Part shown: positions 16,551 to 25,695 of the stretch, piece after piece
Layout: each line of letters opens with the position of its first letter
Position numbering within the stretch: the stretch's first letter is position 1
NCBI RefSeq assembly: GCF_014280875.1
Contig: NZ_JACLAL010000010.1
Coordinates: 108,501-172,500, forward strand
DNA: 64,000 nt
Direction: 5' to 3'
Source: Paenirhizobium daejeonense
GTDB lineage: Bacteria > Pseudomonadota > Alphaproteobacteria > Rhizobiales > Rhizobiaceae
The notes under the pieces: generated by a model
Database searches by the model: none
Told to the model about the DNA's origin: nothing
Seen by the model: only the letters and a program-made list of their open reading frames with translations
Program-made: the position numbers and the translations under genes

Positions 16551-17690
16551 TCATGTCACAGAAACCTGACGAGGTTTCGACAGCAGCCTGCCCATGCGCT
16601 GCCCTGGCTTCTCAACGACGTAATAGCCCGCCCCCGCCAGGAGATAGACGACCGGTATGGTAAGGGCGAGCGCGGCGAAGAAGCGCGCTGGCGCACTCAT
16701 TTCCGTTCCGAACTCACCGATCAGCATGGCGATGACCGGTTGCATGATGAGGAGGTGGGTGAGATAAGCGCCATAAGAAAACTCGCCCAAATAGTGGAAA
16801 AAACGGCTTCCCAGGAATTCGCTGGCACCCGTAAAGAGCTTGCTCATGCGCCCCGGCAGGACCGATGCGTACACCAGCGCAAAAAAGAGGCTTATCACCG
16901 TCAGCCTGACTGCTTCGTGCAACGGTGAAGCGCTGGCTCCCACAGGAAGGAGAACAGCGAAAGATGCAACACCGAAATGCATCCAGATTGTTTTCCGGGA
17001 GGAATTGAGGGCCCCCGCAAGCAACATGCCAGCCACGAAGACATGCAGCTTCAAGGGAAGAAACGACGGCATGGGAAACCGGATGCCGGCCACCTTGAGA
17101 GAAATCGCAATCGCCACCCCTGCTGCCATGATGAAACAGGCAGCGCGCAACCATCCCGCCCGAAGCACCAGAAGCATCAGGAAAGGAAACATCAGGTAAA
17201 ACTGCATCTCCAGACCGATGCTCCAGTCCGGCAGCGCCGTTCGGAACGCATATTCCGGCAGAAAACCGAACACGAAACTCATATGAACCAGGAGATTGGT
17301 CAGGCTGCTATCGAGATAACGATCCGGTTCCTGAGGGAGGACCCCATTAAAGGCATCGATGACGGCACGGCTCTCGTAAATGAATGATCCGCTGGCGAGG
17401 GCCACAAACAGCAAGACGTAGTAAAGCGGCGCAATTCGGAAAAGCCGCCGGATCCAGAAGGACCCCCACGTCATCGATGCCGTCCATGGCTCCTTATCCC
17501 GCCTCAACTGATAGTGAAACGTCATCAAGAACCCAGACAGCAATACAAACAGATCAACGCCCAGATCAGGATCTCCGATAACCGGCACATCCCAACCCGA
17601 CAGGATATGTGCGTGCCCGACCAAAACCCAGAGCGCGGCAATGCCCCTCAGGCCGTCGAGACAACCGATGCGGTTTGTAAATGCTTTCAT
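16551..17690 (-). CDS. OafA/YrhL-type membrane acyltransferase
   Basis: 379 aa of the acyltransferase-3 family: CLDGLRGIAALWVLVGHAH at the N-terminus, with the conserved Arg and the catalytic His in the first helix, and about ten predicted membrane segments (for example YGAYLTHLLIMQPVIAML). Members such as ExoH/ExoZ and OafA add acetyl or succinyl groups to exported polysaccharide. The start overlaps the stop of the upstream polymerase-like gene by 4 bp (ATGA), showing translational coupling. There is no C-terminal SGNH domain; separate SGNH hydrolases are encoded nearby. Confidence 0.9.
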   Translation of the reverse strand: MKAFTNRIGCLDGLRGIAALWVLVGHAHILSGWDVPVIGDPDLGVDLFVLLSGFLMTFHYQLRRDKEPWTASMTWGSFWIRRLFRIAPLYYVLLFVALASGSFIYESRAVIDAFNGVLPQEPDRYLDSSLTNLLVHMSFVFGFLPEYAFRTALPDWSIGLEMQFYLMFPFLMLLVLRAGWLRAACFIMAAGVAIAISLKVAGIRFPMPSFLPLKLHVFVAGMLLAGALNSSRKTIWMHFGVASFAVLLPVGASASPLHEAVRLTVISLFFALVYASVLPGRMSKLFTGASEFLGSRFFHYLGEFSYGAYLTHLLIMQPVIAMLIGEFGTEMSAPARFFAALALTIPVVYLLAGAGYYVVEKPGQRMGRLLSKPRQVSVT

Positions 17691-18949
17691 GGCTGCGCCC
17701 CACCTGCCGTCAAAACCGTCATGCGGCCACCCAACTCGCCTTTGTTCAAAGGTCCTATTCTTCGCCCTTGGCCACGAGACCCGCCGGACATCGGTTGCTG
17801 TGCGGGGACCGCCGGCCGGTGGCCATAGCCAAGCGAGAGGCTCGCAGCCATCACAAGTACGAAAACAGCCATATTCGAGCTGATTACGTTGTCAGTGTAG
17901 CAATATATGAAGAAGCTAGACACGATCACGACAAACATCGGATTTCTACAATATTTTCGCGTCATGAACATGTAGAAGAACATAACAGCAAACAATATCA
18001 TTATACCTGTTACACCAACATACCCGGTTTCGACCGCAAGACGCAGATATTCGTTGTGCGCAGCAAACGTCGCCGTCTTTTCCATCACGTCTTCGGGAAT
18101 GATATTGATTTGGTGTCCGAGGCCAATGCCGAAATAGGGATACTGCTGAACCACGCTATCCAGAACTTCCCAGATAAGTTCGCGGCCGCTGGCACTTTCG
18201 CTCTCGAACCTGGCCGCAATCTTGTCACCGATTGCAACATAGGCAGCAACACACACCATCGCCAAGACGATCGTGGAAAGATAAAGCCGCGCGAACGAGC
18301 GGCCATGGAAATGAAAGAAAATCACCAGGGAACACATGGCGGCAACCGCAAACGGCATGCGAGCCGCCGACAGAGCCAGAATTACAAGGTTCACCGCCCC
18401 CAGGAGAAGATACTTCTTGTTATAAAGGCCTGACGCCAGAAGCGCGGCGACCGTTCCGATATACCCGATACCGCCGAGCCCGGAGGGAATGGTCGAGCCT
18501 TGCAGACGCGACACGCCAAGGAAGTCCTGATACCAGAGGGGCCAGAGGCCCACGACATTGTACATGGCGCCGATCGCAACACACGCCACAGGACTCCACG
18601 CAAACCACTTCAAAATGAAATGCCGGTCATTTTCCGTTATCAACCCCGGCAGCAGCAACAGAACTGCAGAGAGGGAAAACAAGCTCTTCAGATATCGTCC
18701 GAAAGAAAAATCATTGTAGGATGTCGCCAATGCGGCAACAAACGTGACAGCGAAGATAGCCAGCACGATGGATAAAACAAATTTATCAACTCGGCGGGTA
18801 AACAACATGGTGACAGCTGTAAAAAACAGAATGGTTTTTTGAAGCTGATTGGCGCCGCTACCAAAGCCGATAATCTGCAAATTGAACAGCCAAGTGGTCA
18901 GATGCACACCGACCAGAAGCCGAAAGTACGAAATTTGTATAACTGGCAT
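17687..18949 (-). CDS. O-antigen ligase/polymerase-like membrane protein (Wzy/ExoQ-type)
   Basis: 420 aa with about ten hydrophobic segments and a large loop (roughly residues 205-285) between two late helices. That loop contains ESASGRELIWEVLDSVVQQYPYFGIGLGHQ and AAHNEYLRLAVETG, matching the Wzy_C pattern with its HN-x-YL motif. Such proteins polymerise lipid-linked repeat units or ligate O-antigen to core. Coupling to the OafA-type gene and nearness of the flippase favour polymerisation. No strong ribosome site is seen before the ATG at 18949. Confidence 0.82.
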   Translation of the reverse strand: MPVIQISYFRLLVGVHLTTWLFNLQIIGFGSGANQLQKTILFFTAVTMLFTRRVDKFVLSIVLAIFAVTFVAALATSYNDFSFGRYLKSLFSLSAVLLLLPGLITENDRHFILKWFAWSPVACVAIGAMYNVVGLWPLWYQDFLGVSRLQGSTIPSGLGGIGYIGTVAALLASGLYNKKYLLLGAVNLVILALSAARMPFAVAAMCSLVIFFHFHGRSFARLYLSTIVLAMVCVAAYVAIGDKIAARFESESASGRELIWEVLDSVVQQYPYFGIGLGHQINIIPEDVMEKTATFAAHNEYLRLAVETGYVGVTGIMILFAVMFFYMFMTRKYCRNPMFVVIVSSFFIYCYTDNVISSNMAVFVLVMAASLSLGYGHRPAVPAQQPMSGGSRGQGRRIGPLNKGELGGRMTVLTAGGAQP

Positions 18950-19217
18950 CTAGGTCCAATCCGATAACTCGCCCACACGCCGCCCCCGTACCAGCCTCAA
19001 AAACGCTACAATATTCTTCGCAGATGCGAAAGGTCTCCAACGAACAAAGCGGAAAAGCACCCAATCAAAGTGGGAACAAATGCCGAAACCCGTTCGATTA
19101 CCGGTTCACGAAGGACATCCTTCTTCCCATATTGCTGCAATGCCGTAGTCGTTTTATGCGGCATTCACACGAACGTTTTAGAAGAAAGTGGAGATCGTAT
19201 CCCGGATGAGGTACCTG

Positions 19218-19970
19218 ATGATATCCCATATCGAGAACGCCGCTCCAGAACTGTCCATCTTACGGGAAAAGCCGCCTGCGCCCGCAAGGCACTCCTTCAA
19301 CTGGCTTAGCCGGATTCTTCCGCTTTTGGTTTTTATTCTCGGAGGCTCCAACAGCAGCGCTAGTCTCGCAACTCAGGAACCGCCACCATTGAAAATCGTC
19401 GCGCTCGGAACCTCCCTCACTTCCCGCGGCGGTTGGCCGGAGATGCTGGAGAAGGCCCTTTCCGCCTGCCTGCAGGAGACCGTGACGGTCAAGACGGTCG
19501 CGCTGGCGGGTTCCACCAGCGACTGGGCGCTTGGCCAAATCGACCGCGTGACCGCAGAAAAGCCCGACATCGTTCTGGTAGAATTCTATGCCAACGATGC
19601 GGCCATCAATCGCTGGATGAGCGTCTCCGCCAGCCGCTCCAATATCGCAGCAATTCTTGACGGGTTGCATGCAGGCGCGCCTCATGCACGGATCGTCGTC
19701 ATGGCGATGAACCCGGTTTCGGGATTGCGCGGCTGGATGAGGCCGTTCCTGTCCTCCTACATAGACGCACATCGCGAAGAAGCCGAAAGTCGCGGCATGG
19801 GCTTCGTCGATTTCAGGTCCGCCTGGGAGGCCCTTCCAGAAGCCGACCGCGACAGGGCAATCCCCGACGGCCTGCATCCACGACCTGAAAAGGCGGGAGA
19901 AGTCATGACACCCATCCTGGTCCGCCATCTCGCGGAAAACGGCTGCAAACCGGGGAAGACCACACCCTGA
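19218..19970 (+). CDS. exported SGNH/GDSL-family hydrolase
   Basis: 250 aa from the ATG at 19218, chosen because GAGG lies six bases upstream; a GTG at 19188 and an ATG at 19206 are alternatives. A hydrophobic stretch (RILPLLVFILGGSNSSASLA, about residues 30-50) acts as signal or anchor. SGNH blocks are visible: GTSLT (block I, Thr in place of Asp), an Asn in FYAND (block III) and DGLHP (block V His). It probably removes acyl groups from the periplasmic polysaccharide. An analogous hydrolase follows directly. Confidence 0.8.
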   Translation: MISHIENAAPELSILREKPPAPARHSFNWLSRILPLLVFILGGSNSSASLATQEPPPLKIVALGTSLTSRGGWPEMLEKALSACLQETVTVKTVALAGSTSDWALGQIDRVTAEKPDIVLVEFYANDAAINRWMSVSASRSNIAAILDGLHAGAPHARIVVMAMNPVSGLRGWMRPFLSSYIDAHREEAESRGMGFVDFRSAWEALPEADRDRAIPDGLHPRPEKAGEVMTPILVRHLAENGCKPGKTTP

Positions 19971-20018
19971 GCCTTCCCTGTTCATAGTAATGAAAACAAG
20001 AGATTAGAGGAGAAGCCG

Positions 20019-21863
20019 ATGCGAAATCGACGGTCAGAGATGGGCTTCGCGTCCCCCTCATCAAGAAGCGCATTAGGCTTTGAGGCAGTTCTTCAGGAAA
20101 GGAATTGCCATGAACCAAAACCCTCGCTGTTGCCCACCCGTCGCGCCGTCCTCAGCGGAGGTGCGGCCATGATCGGTATCGGAATTGCACTGACGGGTCA
20201 GGCTCTTGCCGGCGGGCGGCCGTTCATTCATCTGTCGGGACAGGTGATCGATGACGATAGGGCCGCGGGCTCTCTGGTCGGCGTGATCTCCGTGGAAAAT
20301 ACCGCGTCCGTTTCATGGAGCTTCACTCTCGAAGATAACGCGGATGGGATGTTTGCCCTTTCCGGCAACAGTCTCGTCACCGGTATCAACCCGCTGAACC
20401 ATGGGACGGCCCCCTCGCCGAAGATCATGCTGACGGCCACCGATGGCGAACGCAGCATACGCCAGCCATTTTCCATCAACGTCCGCCGCCCTCTTCCAAC
20501 GCTGCCCCTGGCGGCGGGCGCGAAGGTGGTGGGACTCGGCCATTCCTTCATCCAGCGTGGCGGCTGGGCCACCGTTGCGGGCGGATCCCCGAAAGATCTG
20601 GCGGCCAGCATCGTGCGCGGCGTTCTTCCGTGGATCAGATTGCGTGACAATCGCTTCAACCTCGATGTCTGGCATGACGTGAACAACAATCTGGGCAACG
20701 ACAACTATATCAGCGGCGCCTTTCAGGGGCGCGGCGGCGACCACATTGTCGCGGAAGGAAGTGCCCCCGGGACAATCACGCGGACGCCCTATGTCGCGGC
20801 ACTGCGGCCCGGCATCGTCTATCTCGATATCGGCACGAACGATATTTCGAGCGGTGCCGGCATGGACTCGCCCCGTAAGCTGATCGAGCGCCTGGACAGA
20901 CAACTTAACCTGCTGCGCAACGAAGGCATCTGGACCGTTATCCAGACCATCACGGACAGGGGTGTCTGGGAGGAAGGATCGGAAAAGGCTGTGATGGTCG
21001 CGGGGGTCAACGCATGGATCAAGGCGCAGGCAGCGCGCGAAGGAGTGCGGGTCTGCGATCTCACCGGCTCGGGTTTCAACTATCCTGGTTTTGACGACAC
21101 CCTGTTCGGCGGCGATGCTATCCATCCCAACCCAAAGGGCGCGGAGCGCATGTCCGGCATTCTTCTGCCGATCCTGCAATCCATGGTAAGCACCGGCGAA
21201 CATATGGACCTCTCGGAGCCATCAGTGCTTTCCGCCTTGAACCTCTGGAGCGACGCGGCCTTCGCATCCACGACCGCTGCCACCGGCACCGGCACCTCCG
21301 GCACGCGCGTCAGCTCACTTGCGATCACGCGCGCCAGCGGCGACAGCACGGCTACATGCTCGGTCGAGACCACCGGAAGTTACAAGACGCAGGTGGTAAC
21401 CATCACGCCGAGTGGCACGCTTTCAGGCAATCGCCATGAGGAATGGCGGGTCGCCAAGAGCGCCGCATTGACGCTCTCGACGACTGGTATCATACCGGGA
21501 ACCGACTGGCTGGAATCGGGGATCCATGTGGAACTCAACCCGTGGGATGGCTGGCTTTCCATCTATTGGCAGATGGAATTCTACAATGCCGCGAATGCTC
21601 AGGCCTTCATTGCCCGTGGCGGCTTGCAGAATGCGGACTATACGACACAGGATCTGCCGCTTGCGGCCGATGGCTTTTCCGGCTGGCTCAAGATTCCACC
21701 TTTCCTGATACCGGTCGGGATCGATGCCACAACCCTGCGCATCGCGACCCGCCCGCTTGTCGTCAACATCAACCGGCGGGTTTCGGGGCAAGGTGTCATC
21801 AAGGTCTCGAAGCCGTTTCTGCGCAAGTGCGCTGACCCGAGGCCAGCATGGAACGCTGTGTAG
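20019..21863 (+). CDS. large exported SGNH hydrolase with Tat-like signal; N-terminus uncertain
   Basis: 614 aa from the ATG at 20019, which has AGAGGAG just upstream. A twin-arginine signal (PTRRAVLSGGAAMIGIGIAL, ending TGQALA) starts only near residue 39, after an unusual preceding tail. A second well-placed ATG at 20110 (AGGAAAGGA before it) is in another frame. One extra A in the A-run at 20117-20120 would join it directly to the RR motif, so a 1-base indel is possible. Residues about 70-160 look like a beta-sandwich. The SGNH core follows (LGHSF, GTNDIS, DAIHPN), then a ~220-residue beta-rich C-terminal domain I do not recognise. Confidence 0.75.
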   Translation: MRNRRSEMGFASPSSRSALGFEAVLQERNCHEPKPSLLPTRRAVLSGGAAMIGIGIALTGQALAGGRPFIHLSGQVIDDDRAAGSLVGVISVENTASVSWSFTLEDNADGMFALSGNSLVTGINPLNHGTAPSPKIMLTATDGERSIRQPFSINVRRPLPTLPLAAGAKVVGLGHSFIQRGGWATVAGGSPKDLAASIVRGVLPWIRLRDNRFNLDVWHDVNNNLGNDNYISGAFQGRGGDHIVAEGSAPGTITRTPYVAALRPGIVYLDIGTNDISSGAGMDSPRKLIERLDRQLNLLRNEGIWTVIQTITDRGVWEEGSEKAVMVAGVNAWIKAQAAREGVRVCDLTGSGFNYPGFDDTLFGGDAIHPNPKGAERMSGILLPILQSMVSTGEHMDLSEPSVLSALNLWSDAAFASTTAATGTGTSGTRVSSLAITRASGDSTATCSVETTGSYKTQVVTITPSGTLSGNRHEEWRVAKSAALTLSTTGIIPGTDWLESGIHVELNPWDGWLSIYWQMEFYNAANAQAFIARGGLQNADYTTQDLPLAADGFSGWLKIPPFLIPVGIDATTLRIATRPLVVNINRRVSGQGVIKVSKPFLRKCADPRPAWNAV

Positions 21864-21950
21864 TAGACCACCATGACGCCCGACGAATGCGGGAAGCGGG
21901 CAGTTCTCCGGCCAATCCGGCACAGCACTGCCCGCAATTTGGCACCGGCC

Positions 21951-22895
21951 CTATCGGCTCCCTTCTGAAAGGAGCCAGCGGGCACTGTCGGCGTCCGTAA
22001 CGACGACTGTTGCCAAGCCCGCCTTGAGCGTCGCACCGAGGATCGCATGCTTATGCGGTCCACCGGCGGCGATAATACGGGTGGGGATACCTCGATACGC
22101 GTCGAGATCGGGAGAGATCACCTGTAGGTTCAGCGGATGGTCTATCGGCCGCCCATCCCTGTCGAGATAACGCCCGAGCAAATCTCCCACGGCCCCAGCG
22201 GCAACTAGTTCCCCGATATCGACATGCTGCGGCAGGCCATAGCGAACCTGAAGGGACTGGCCGGTGACATCACCGACGCTCAGAAAGGAAAGCTCGACAC
22301 TCGATCCGTCCCGAAGAAATTCCCGAAACACCGGCTGCGCCATGATCACATCATGAGCCTCCTCGCTGCCCGCATAGATCGGCGCCGCGAAGTAATGGCA
22401 TTTGGCGTTCAGCACCTTGGCCAGGCTTCTGACGATTTCGAAGGTATTGATCTCCGATCCACGGGTCAGGCCGCCCATCAGCGAGCGTATCCGCATTTGC
22501 GGCTCGCTCGTACCCGTCATCTGCTGGACGGTCTCGTGCAGCGTCGCCCCCCAGCCGACACCGATCGAAGCAGGTCTGCGCACCTGAATGAAACGATCGA
22601 GGAACGCCGCCGATGCCCGCCCTATGACCGCATGCATATGGGAGAGATCTTCCGGCGTCGGGGCCACGACCGCGTCCTGCAGTCCGTAGCGCGCGCATAG
22701 GCGCGCTTCCAGCTCGACATTTTCCGCCAATGGCGAGCTGAAGCTGACACGAACCACGCCCTTCTCCAGAGCCGCTGCCAACAGCTCGTTGACCCGCCGG
22801 CGCGTGAGATTCATGCGCTCGCCAATCTGCGCCTGGGTCAGCCCCTCCACATGGTAGAGCCACGAGGCCCGCACCATCAGTTCCTGATTTTCCAA
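21951..22895 (-). CDS. SorC/DeoR-type sugar-binding transcriptional regulator
   Basis: 314 aa, apparently starting at TTG (22895), because GGAGG lies about five bases upstream; the first ATG is six codons inside. Residues 1-55 form the helix-turn-helix (YHVEGLTQAQIGERMNLTRRRVNELL). Residues about 60-310 form the SorC effector domain with GVGWGATLHETVQQM and IIAAGGPHKHAILGATLKAGLATVVVTDADSARWLL, where a sugar phosphate normally binds. It is divergent from the HAD phosphatase gene and the transporter cluster beyond it, which it likely regulates. Confidence 0.9.
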   Translation of the reverse strand: MENQELMVRASWLYHVEGLTQAQIGERMNLTRRRVNELLAAALEKGVVRVSFSSPLAENVELEARLCARYGLQDAVVAPTPEDLSHMHAVIGRASAAFLDRFIQVRRPASIGVGWGATLHETVQQMTGTSEPQMRIRSLMGGLTRGSEINTFEIVRSLAKVLNAKCHYFAAPIYAGSEEAHDVIMAQPVFREFLRDGSSVELSFLSVGDVTGQSLQVRYGLPQHVDIGELVAAGAVGDLLGRYLDRDGRPIDHPLNLQVISPDLDAYRGIPTRIIAAGGPHKHAILGATLKAGLATVVVTDADSARWLLSEGSR

Positions 22896-22924
22896 AACAA
22901 CCTCCGCTCAAATGTCACACTGAC

Positions 22925-22938
22925 GTAACATATGTAAC
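22925..22938. promoter_or_regulatory. near-palindrome upstream of the SorC-type regulator
   Basis: GTAACATATGTAAC, 30 bp upstream of the regulator start. It matches its own reverse complement at 12 of 14 positions and can also be read as a direct repeat of GTAAC. A plausible autoregulatory operator, but weakly supported. Confidence 0.3.
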
Positions 22939-23084
22939 CTAGAGACGCCGCATAGACGATCGCGGGTCCAGGCGCAATGTCCCGGAAACTCCCGTAATCG
23001 GCAACCACATGGCGGCGACGAGGCAGATTTTACCGATCCTGCGTCTCCGCCCCGGCAAAGCCGGACAGGACGGGCATTGGAATA

Positions 23085-23804
23085 GTGACAGCAGATCTCA
23101 TCATCTTCGATTGCGACGGCGTATTGATCGACAGCGAGCCGCTGGCCAGCCGGGTATTCTGGCAGGCTCTGCGCAACGCCGGCTCGGACATTTCCCATGC
23201 CGACGTCCACCACCGTTTCACTGGCTACTCCGAGACGGACGCGAAACGCATCTGCGCCGAGGAACTCGGCATTGAGGATGTCGAAAGCGTCTTTGCCGAA
23301 GCCTCGGCCAATCTTTACCCCGAGTTCGCCCACGCGCTGACCCCGATGCCCGGCATCGTCCCTGTCGTGCGCGCCCTGCGTCAACCGAAATGCGTCGCCT
23401 CCAACAGCACGGTGGAGCGGCTGAAGAACAGTCTTGGCCTATTCGATCTCTGGAACGAGTTCTCGCCGAACGTCTTCAGCGCCGAGATGGTCGAAAGACC
23501 GAAGCCTGCGCCGGATCTCTTTCTTCTCTGCGCCGAGCGGTTCGGCGTCGAACCTTCGCGCTGCCTTGTCATCGACGATAGCGCCCACGGCATTACGGGT
23601 GCGGCCGCCGCCGGCATGAGGGCTATCGGCTTCGTCGATCCCACCGATCCGCGGGAGGGACGTCACGAAGTGCTCGCTGGCGCTGGAGCAATCTGCGTCG
23701 TCACCGGCGCCGATGAACTTTCAAAAGCTTTCGACACGGTCCTGTCCACGCCAGCGCGCCATTCCCTTGGACGCGATGTCGCGGATCTCGCCGTGGACGC
23801 CTGA
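23085..23804 (+). CDS. HAD-superfamily phosphatase (beta-phosphoglucomutase-like subclass)
   Basis: 239 aa from a GTG at 23085. HAD motif I is FDCDGVLIDSEPLAS, motif II is the Ser in CVASNSTVERL, the Lys region is ERPKPAPDLFLLCAERF, and motif IV is CLVIDDSAHGITGAAAAG. The alpha-helical cap between motifs I and II marks it as the phosphatase/phosphoglucomutase-like subclass. It would remove phosphate from a sugar phosphate in the cytoplasm. Its place at the head of a transporter/phosphodiesterase cluster suggests it dephosphorylates a product of that pathway. Confidence 0.9.
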   Translation: MTADLIIFDCDGVLIDSEPLASRVFWQALRNAGSDISHADVHHRFTGYSETDAKRICAEELGIEDVESVFAEASANLYPEFAHALTPMPGIVPVVRALRQPKCVASNSTVERLKNSLGLFDLWNEFSPNVFSAEMVERPKPAPDLFLLCAERFGVEPSRCLVIDDSAHGITGAAAAGMRAIGFVDPTDPREGRHEVLAGAGAICVVTGADELSKAFDTVLSTPARHSLGRDVADLAVDA

Positions 23805-23809
23805 TCGCT

Positions 23810-23834
23810 GCCCGTCGCGGCCTCCGCGACGGGC
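23810..23834 (+). terminator. hairpin after the HAD phosphatase gene
   Basis: Perfect 11-bp arms GCCCGTCGCGG (23810-23820) and CCGCGACGGGC (23824-23834) with a 3-nt loop, directly after the stop codon. There is no real T-tract. It may attenuate rather than fully separate the downstream transporter operon. Confidence 0.6.
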
Positions 23835-23939
23835 AATATCATCAAAAATTCATGGGTCCATTAACAGACGGACATCCGGAAGACGCAAGAACACTGCTTC
23901 CGCTTTCCATGCCGTCCTCTTGCGAAAAGGAGTATTCCG

Positions 23940-25574
23940 ATGCTTCCCATCACACGACGTAACGCGCTCGGACTTATGGGCGCGACCGCCGGCAGCCTGA
24001 TCCTGCCACGCTCGGTTTCCAGCCAGGGCAAGCGCCCTTCGGTGACCATCGCTGTACAGAAGATCACCAACAACAATACCCTCGACGTCTGGAACGAACA
24101 GTCCAACGTCGGCGAGCGCATTTTCTTCCCGAACTTTTGGGAAGGTCTGATCCTGCGTGACTGGATGGGCAACCAGGGTCCAGTTCCCGGCCTCGCCACA
24201 GAATGGCGCCGCATCGACGACAAGACCCTCGAACTCAAGCTGCGGCAGGGCGTGAAATTCCACAACGGCGACGAACTGACGGCGGACGACGTCGTCTTCT
24301 CCTTCTCCAAGGAGCGCGTGTTCGGCAATACCGAGCCGAAGGGCGGCAAGACGATCTTCGAATCCGACAACAAGCCAACCACCGTCAAGGAACTGCCGGC
24401 AATCGTTCCCGGCATCGGCCGTCGCCTGTGGCCGGCACTCGCCGGCGTCGAAGCCGTCGACAAGTATACCGTCCGCTTCCACAACGCGACGCCTGATGTG
24501 ACGCTGGAAGGCCGCCTCTATTCCGGCGGCAGTCAGATCGCCAACCGCCGCGCCTGGGATGAAGCCGCAAGCTATACCGACTGGGCACGCAAGCCGATCA
24601 CCACCGGCCCCTACATGGTCGGCGAATACAAGCCGGACGTCTCGCTGACCCTTGTCGCCTTCGATGAATACTGGGGTGGCCGCCCGCCGCTCGAGGAAAT
24701 CCGTTTCGTCGAGGTTCCGGAAGTCGCCTCGCGCGTCAACGGCCTGCTTTCCGGCCAGTACGACTTCGCCTGCGATCTGCCGCCGGACCAGATTGCAACG
24801 GTACAGACAGCACCCGGCTTCGAAGTGCAGAGCTCGACCATCTGGAACCACCGCATTTCGGTGTTCAACACAGAGAACGAAATCCTCGCCAACCCGCTGG
24901 TCCGTCGCGCCATGACCCATTCGATCGACCGTCAGGCGATCGTCGAGGCCCTCTGGGGTGGCCTGACCGTCGTTCCCGCCGGTCTGCAGTTTGAATCCTT
25001 CAAGGCCACCGACATGTTCATCGATGGCTGGGCCGCACCGGAATTCAATCCGGAGCTCGCCCGGAAGCTCCTCAAGGAAGCCAACTACAAGGGCGACCCA
25101 ATCCCTTACCGCCTTCTCAACAACTACTACACCAACCAGACCGCCAATGCGCAGATCATGGTCGAGATGTGGAAGCAGGTCGGCCTCAACGTCGAAATCG
25201 AGATGAAGGAAAACTGGGCGCAAATCCACGATCCGCAGGGCGTCAAGGGTGTGCGCGACTGGTCGGCATCCAACACCATCAACGACCCGATCACCCCGAT
25301 GGTGGTGCAGTTCGGCCCGAACGGCGAAATGCAACAGAAGAAGGACTGGTCGAACGCCGAGGTCAACGAACTTTCTGTCGTTATGGAAACCTCGACGGAC
25401 CGCGCGCTGCGCAAGAAGGCCATCGCCCGCATGCTGGAAATCGCCGAACGCGAAGACCCAGCCTATCAGGTCCTGCACCAGAACGCGGTTTTCACCGGCA
25501 TGAAGTCCTCGCTGAAGTGGAAGGCCGCGCCGGCCTTCGCCATGGACTTCCGCTCCAACAACTGGACCATGTGA
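23940..25574 (+). CDS. opine/peptide-type ABC transporter substrate-binding protein (Tat-exported)
   Basis: 544 aa. AAAAGGAG precedes the ATG. A twin-arginine signal (MLPITRRNALGLMGATAGSLILPRS) is followed by an SBP_bac_5 fold of the DppA/OppA/AccA class: a cluster C signature around RRIDDKTLELKLRQGVKFHNGDELTADDVVFSF, and VRRAMTHSIDRQAIVEALWGG further on. It delivers the ligand to the permeases encoded below. The ligand is unknown; the class takes peptides, opines, nickel and sugar phosphodiesters. The GDPD phosphodiesterase in the same operon favours a phosphodiester. Confidence 0.9.
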   Translation: MLPITRRNALGLMGATAGSLILPRSVSSQGKRPSVTIAVQKITNNNTLDVWNEQSNVGERIFFPNFWEGLILRDWMGNQGPVPGLATEWRRIDDKTLELKLRQGVKFHNGDELTADDVVFSFSKERVFGNTEPKGGKTIFESDNKPTTVKELPAIVPGIGRRLWPALAGVEAVDKYTVRFHNATPDVTLEGRLYSGGSQIANRRAWDEAASYTDWARKPITTGPYMVGEYKPDVSLTLVAFDEYWGGRPPLEEIRFVEVPEVASRVNGLLSGQYDFACDLPPDQIATVQTAPGFEVQSSTIWNHRISVFNTENEILANPLVRRAMTHSIDRQAIVEALWGGLTVVPAGLQFESFKATDMFIDGWAAPEFNPELARKLLKEANYKGDPIPYRLLNNYYTNQTANAQIMVEMWKQVGLNVEIEMKENWAQIHDPQGVKGVRDWSASNTINDPITPMVVQFGPNGEMQQKKDWSNAEVNELSVVMETSTDRALRKKAIARMLEIAEREDPAYQVLHQNAVFTGMKSSLKWKAAPAFAMDFRSNNWTM

Positions 25575-25695
25575 TCGGTCCGATGCGATCCGGCGGCCAC
25601 GCGTCGCCGGATCTCTTTTCCTGCAATGGCCGCGGCAAGCGCCCGGTTGCAACGCATCGGCCATGAAGCCCACATCCCTGAAGAAGGTGATCGCC

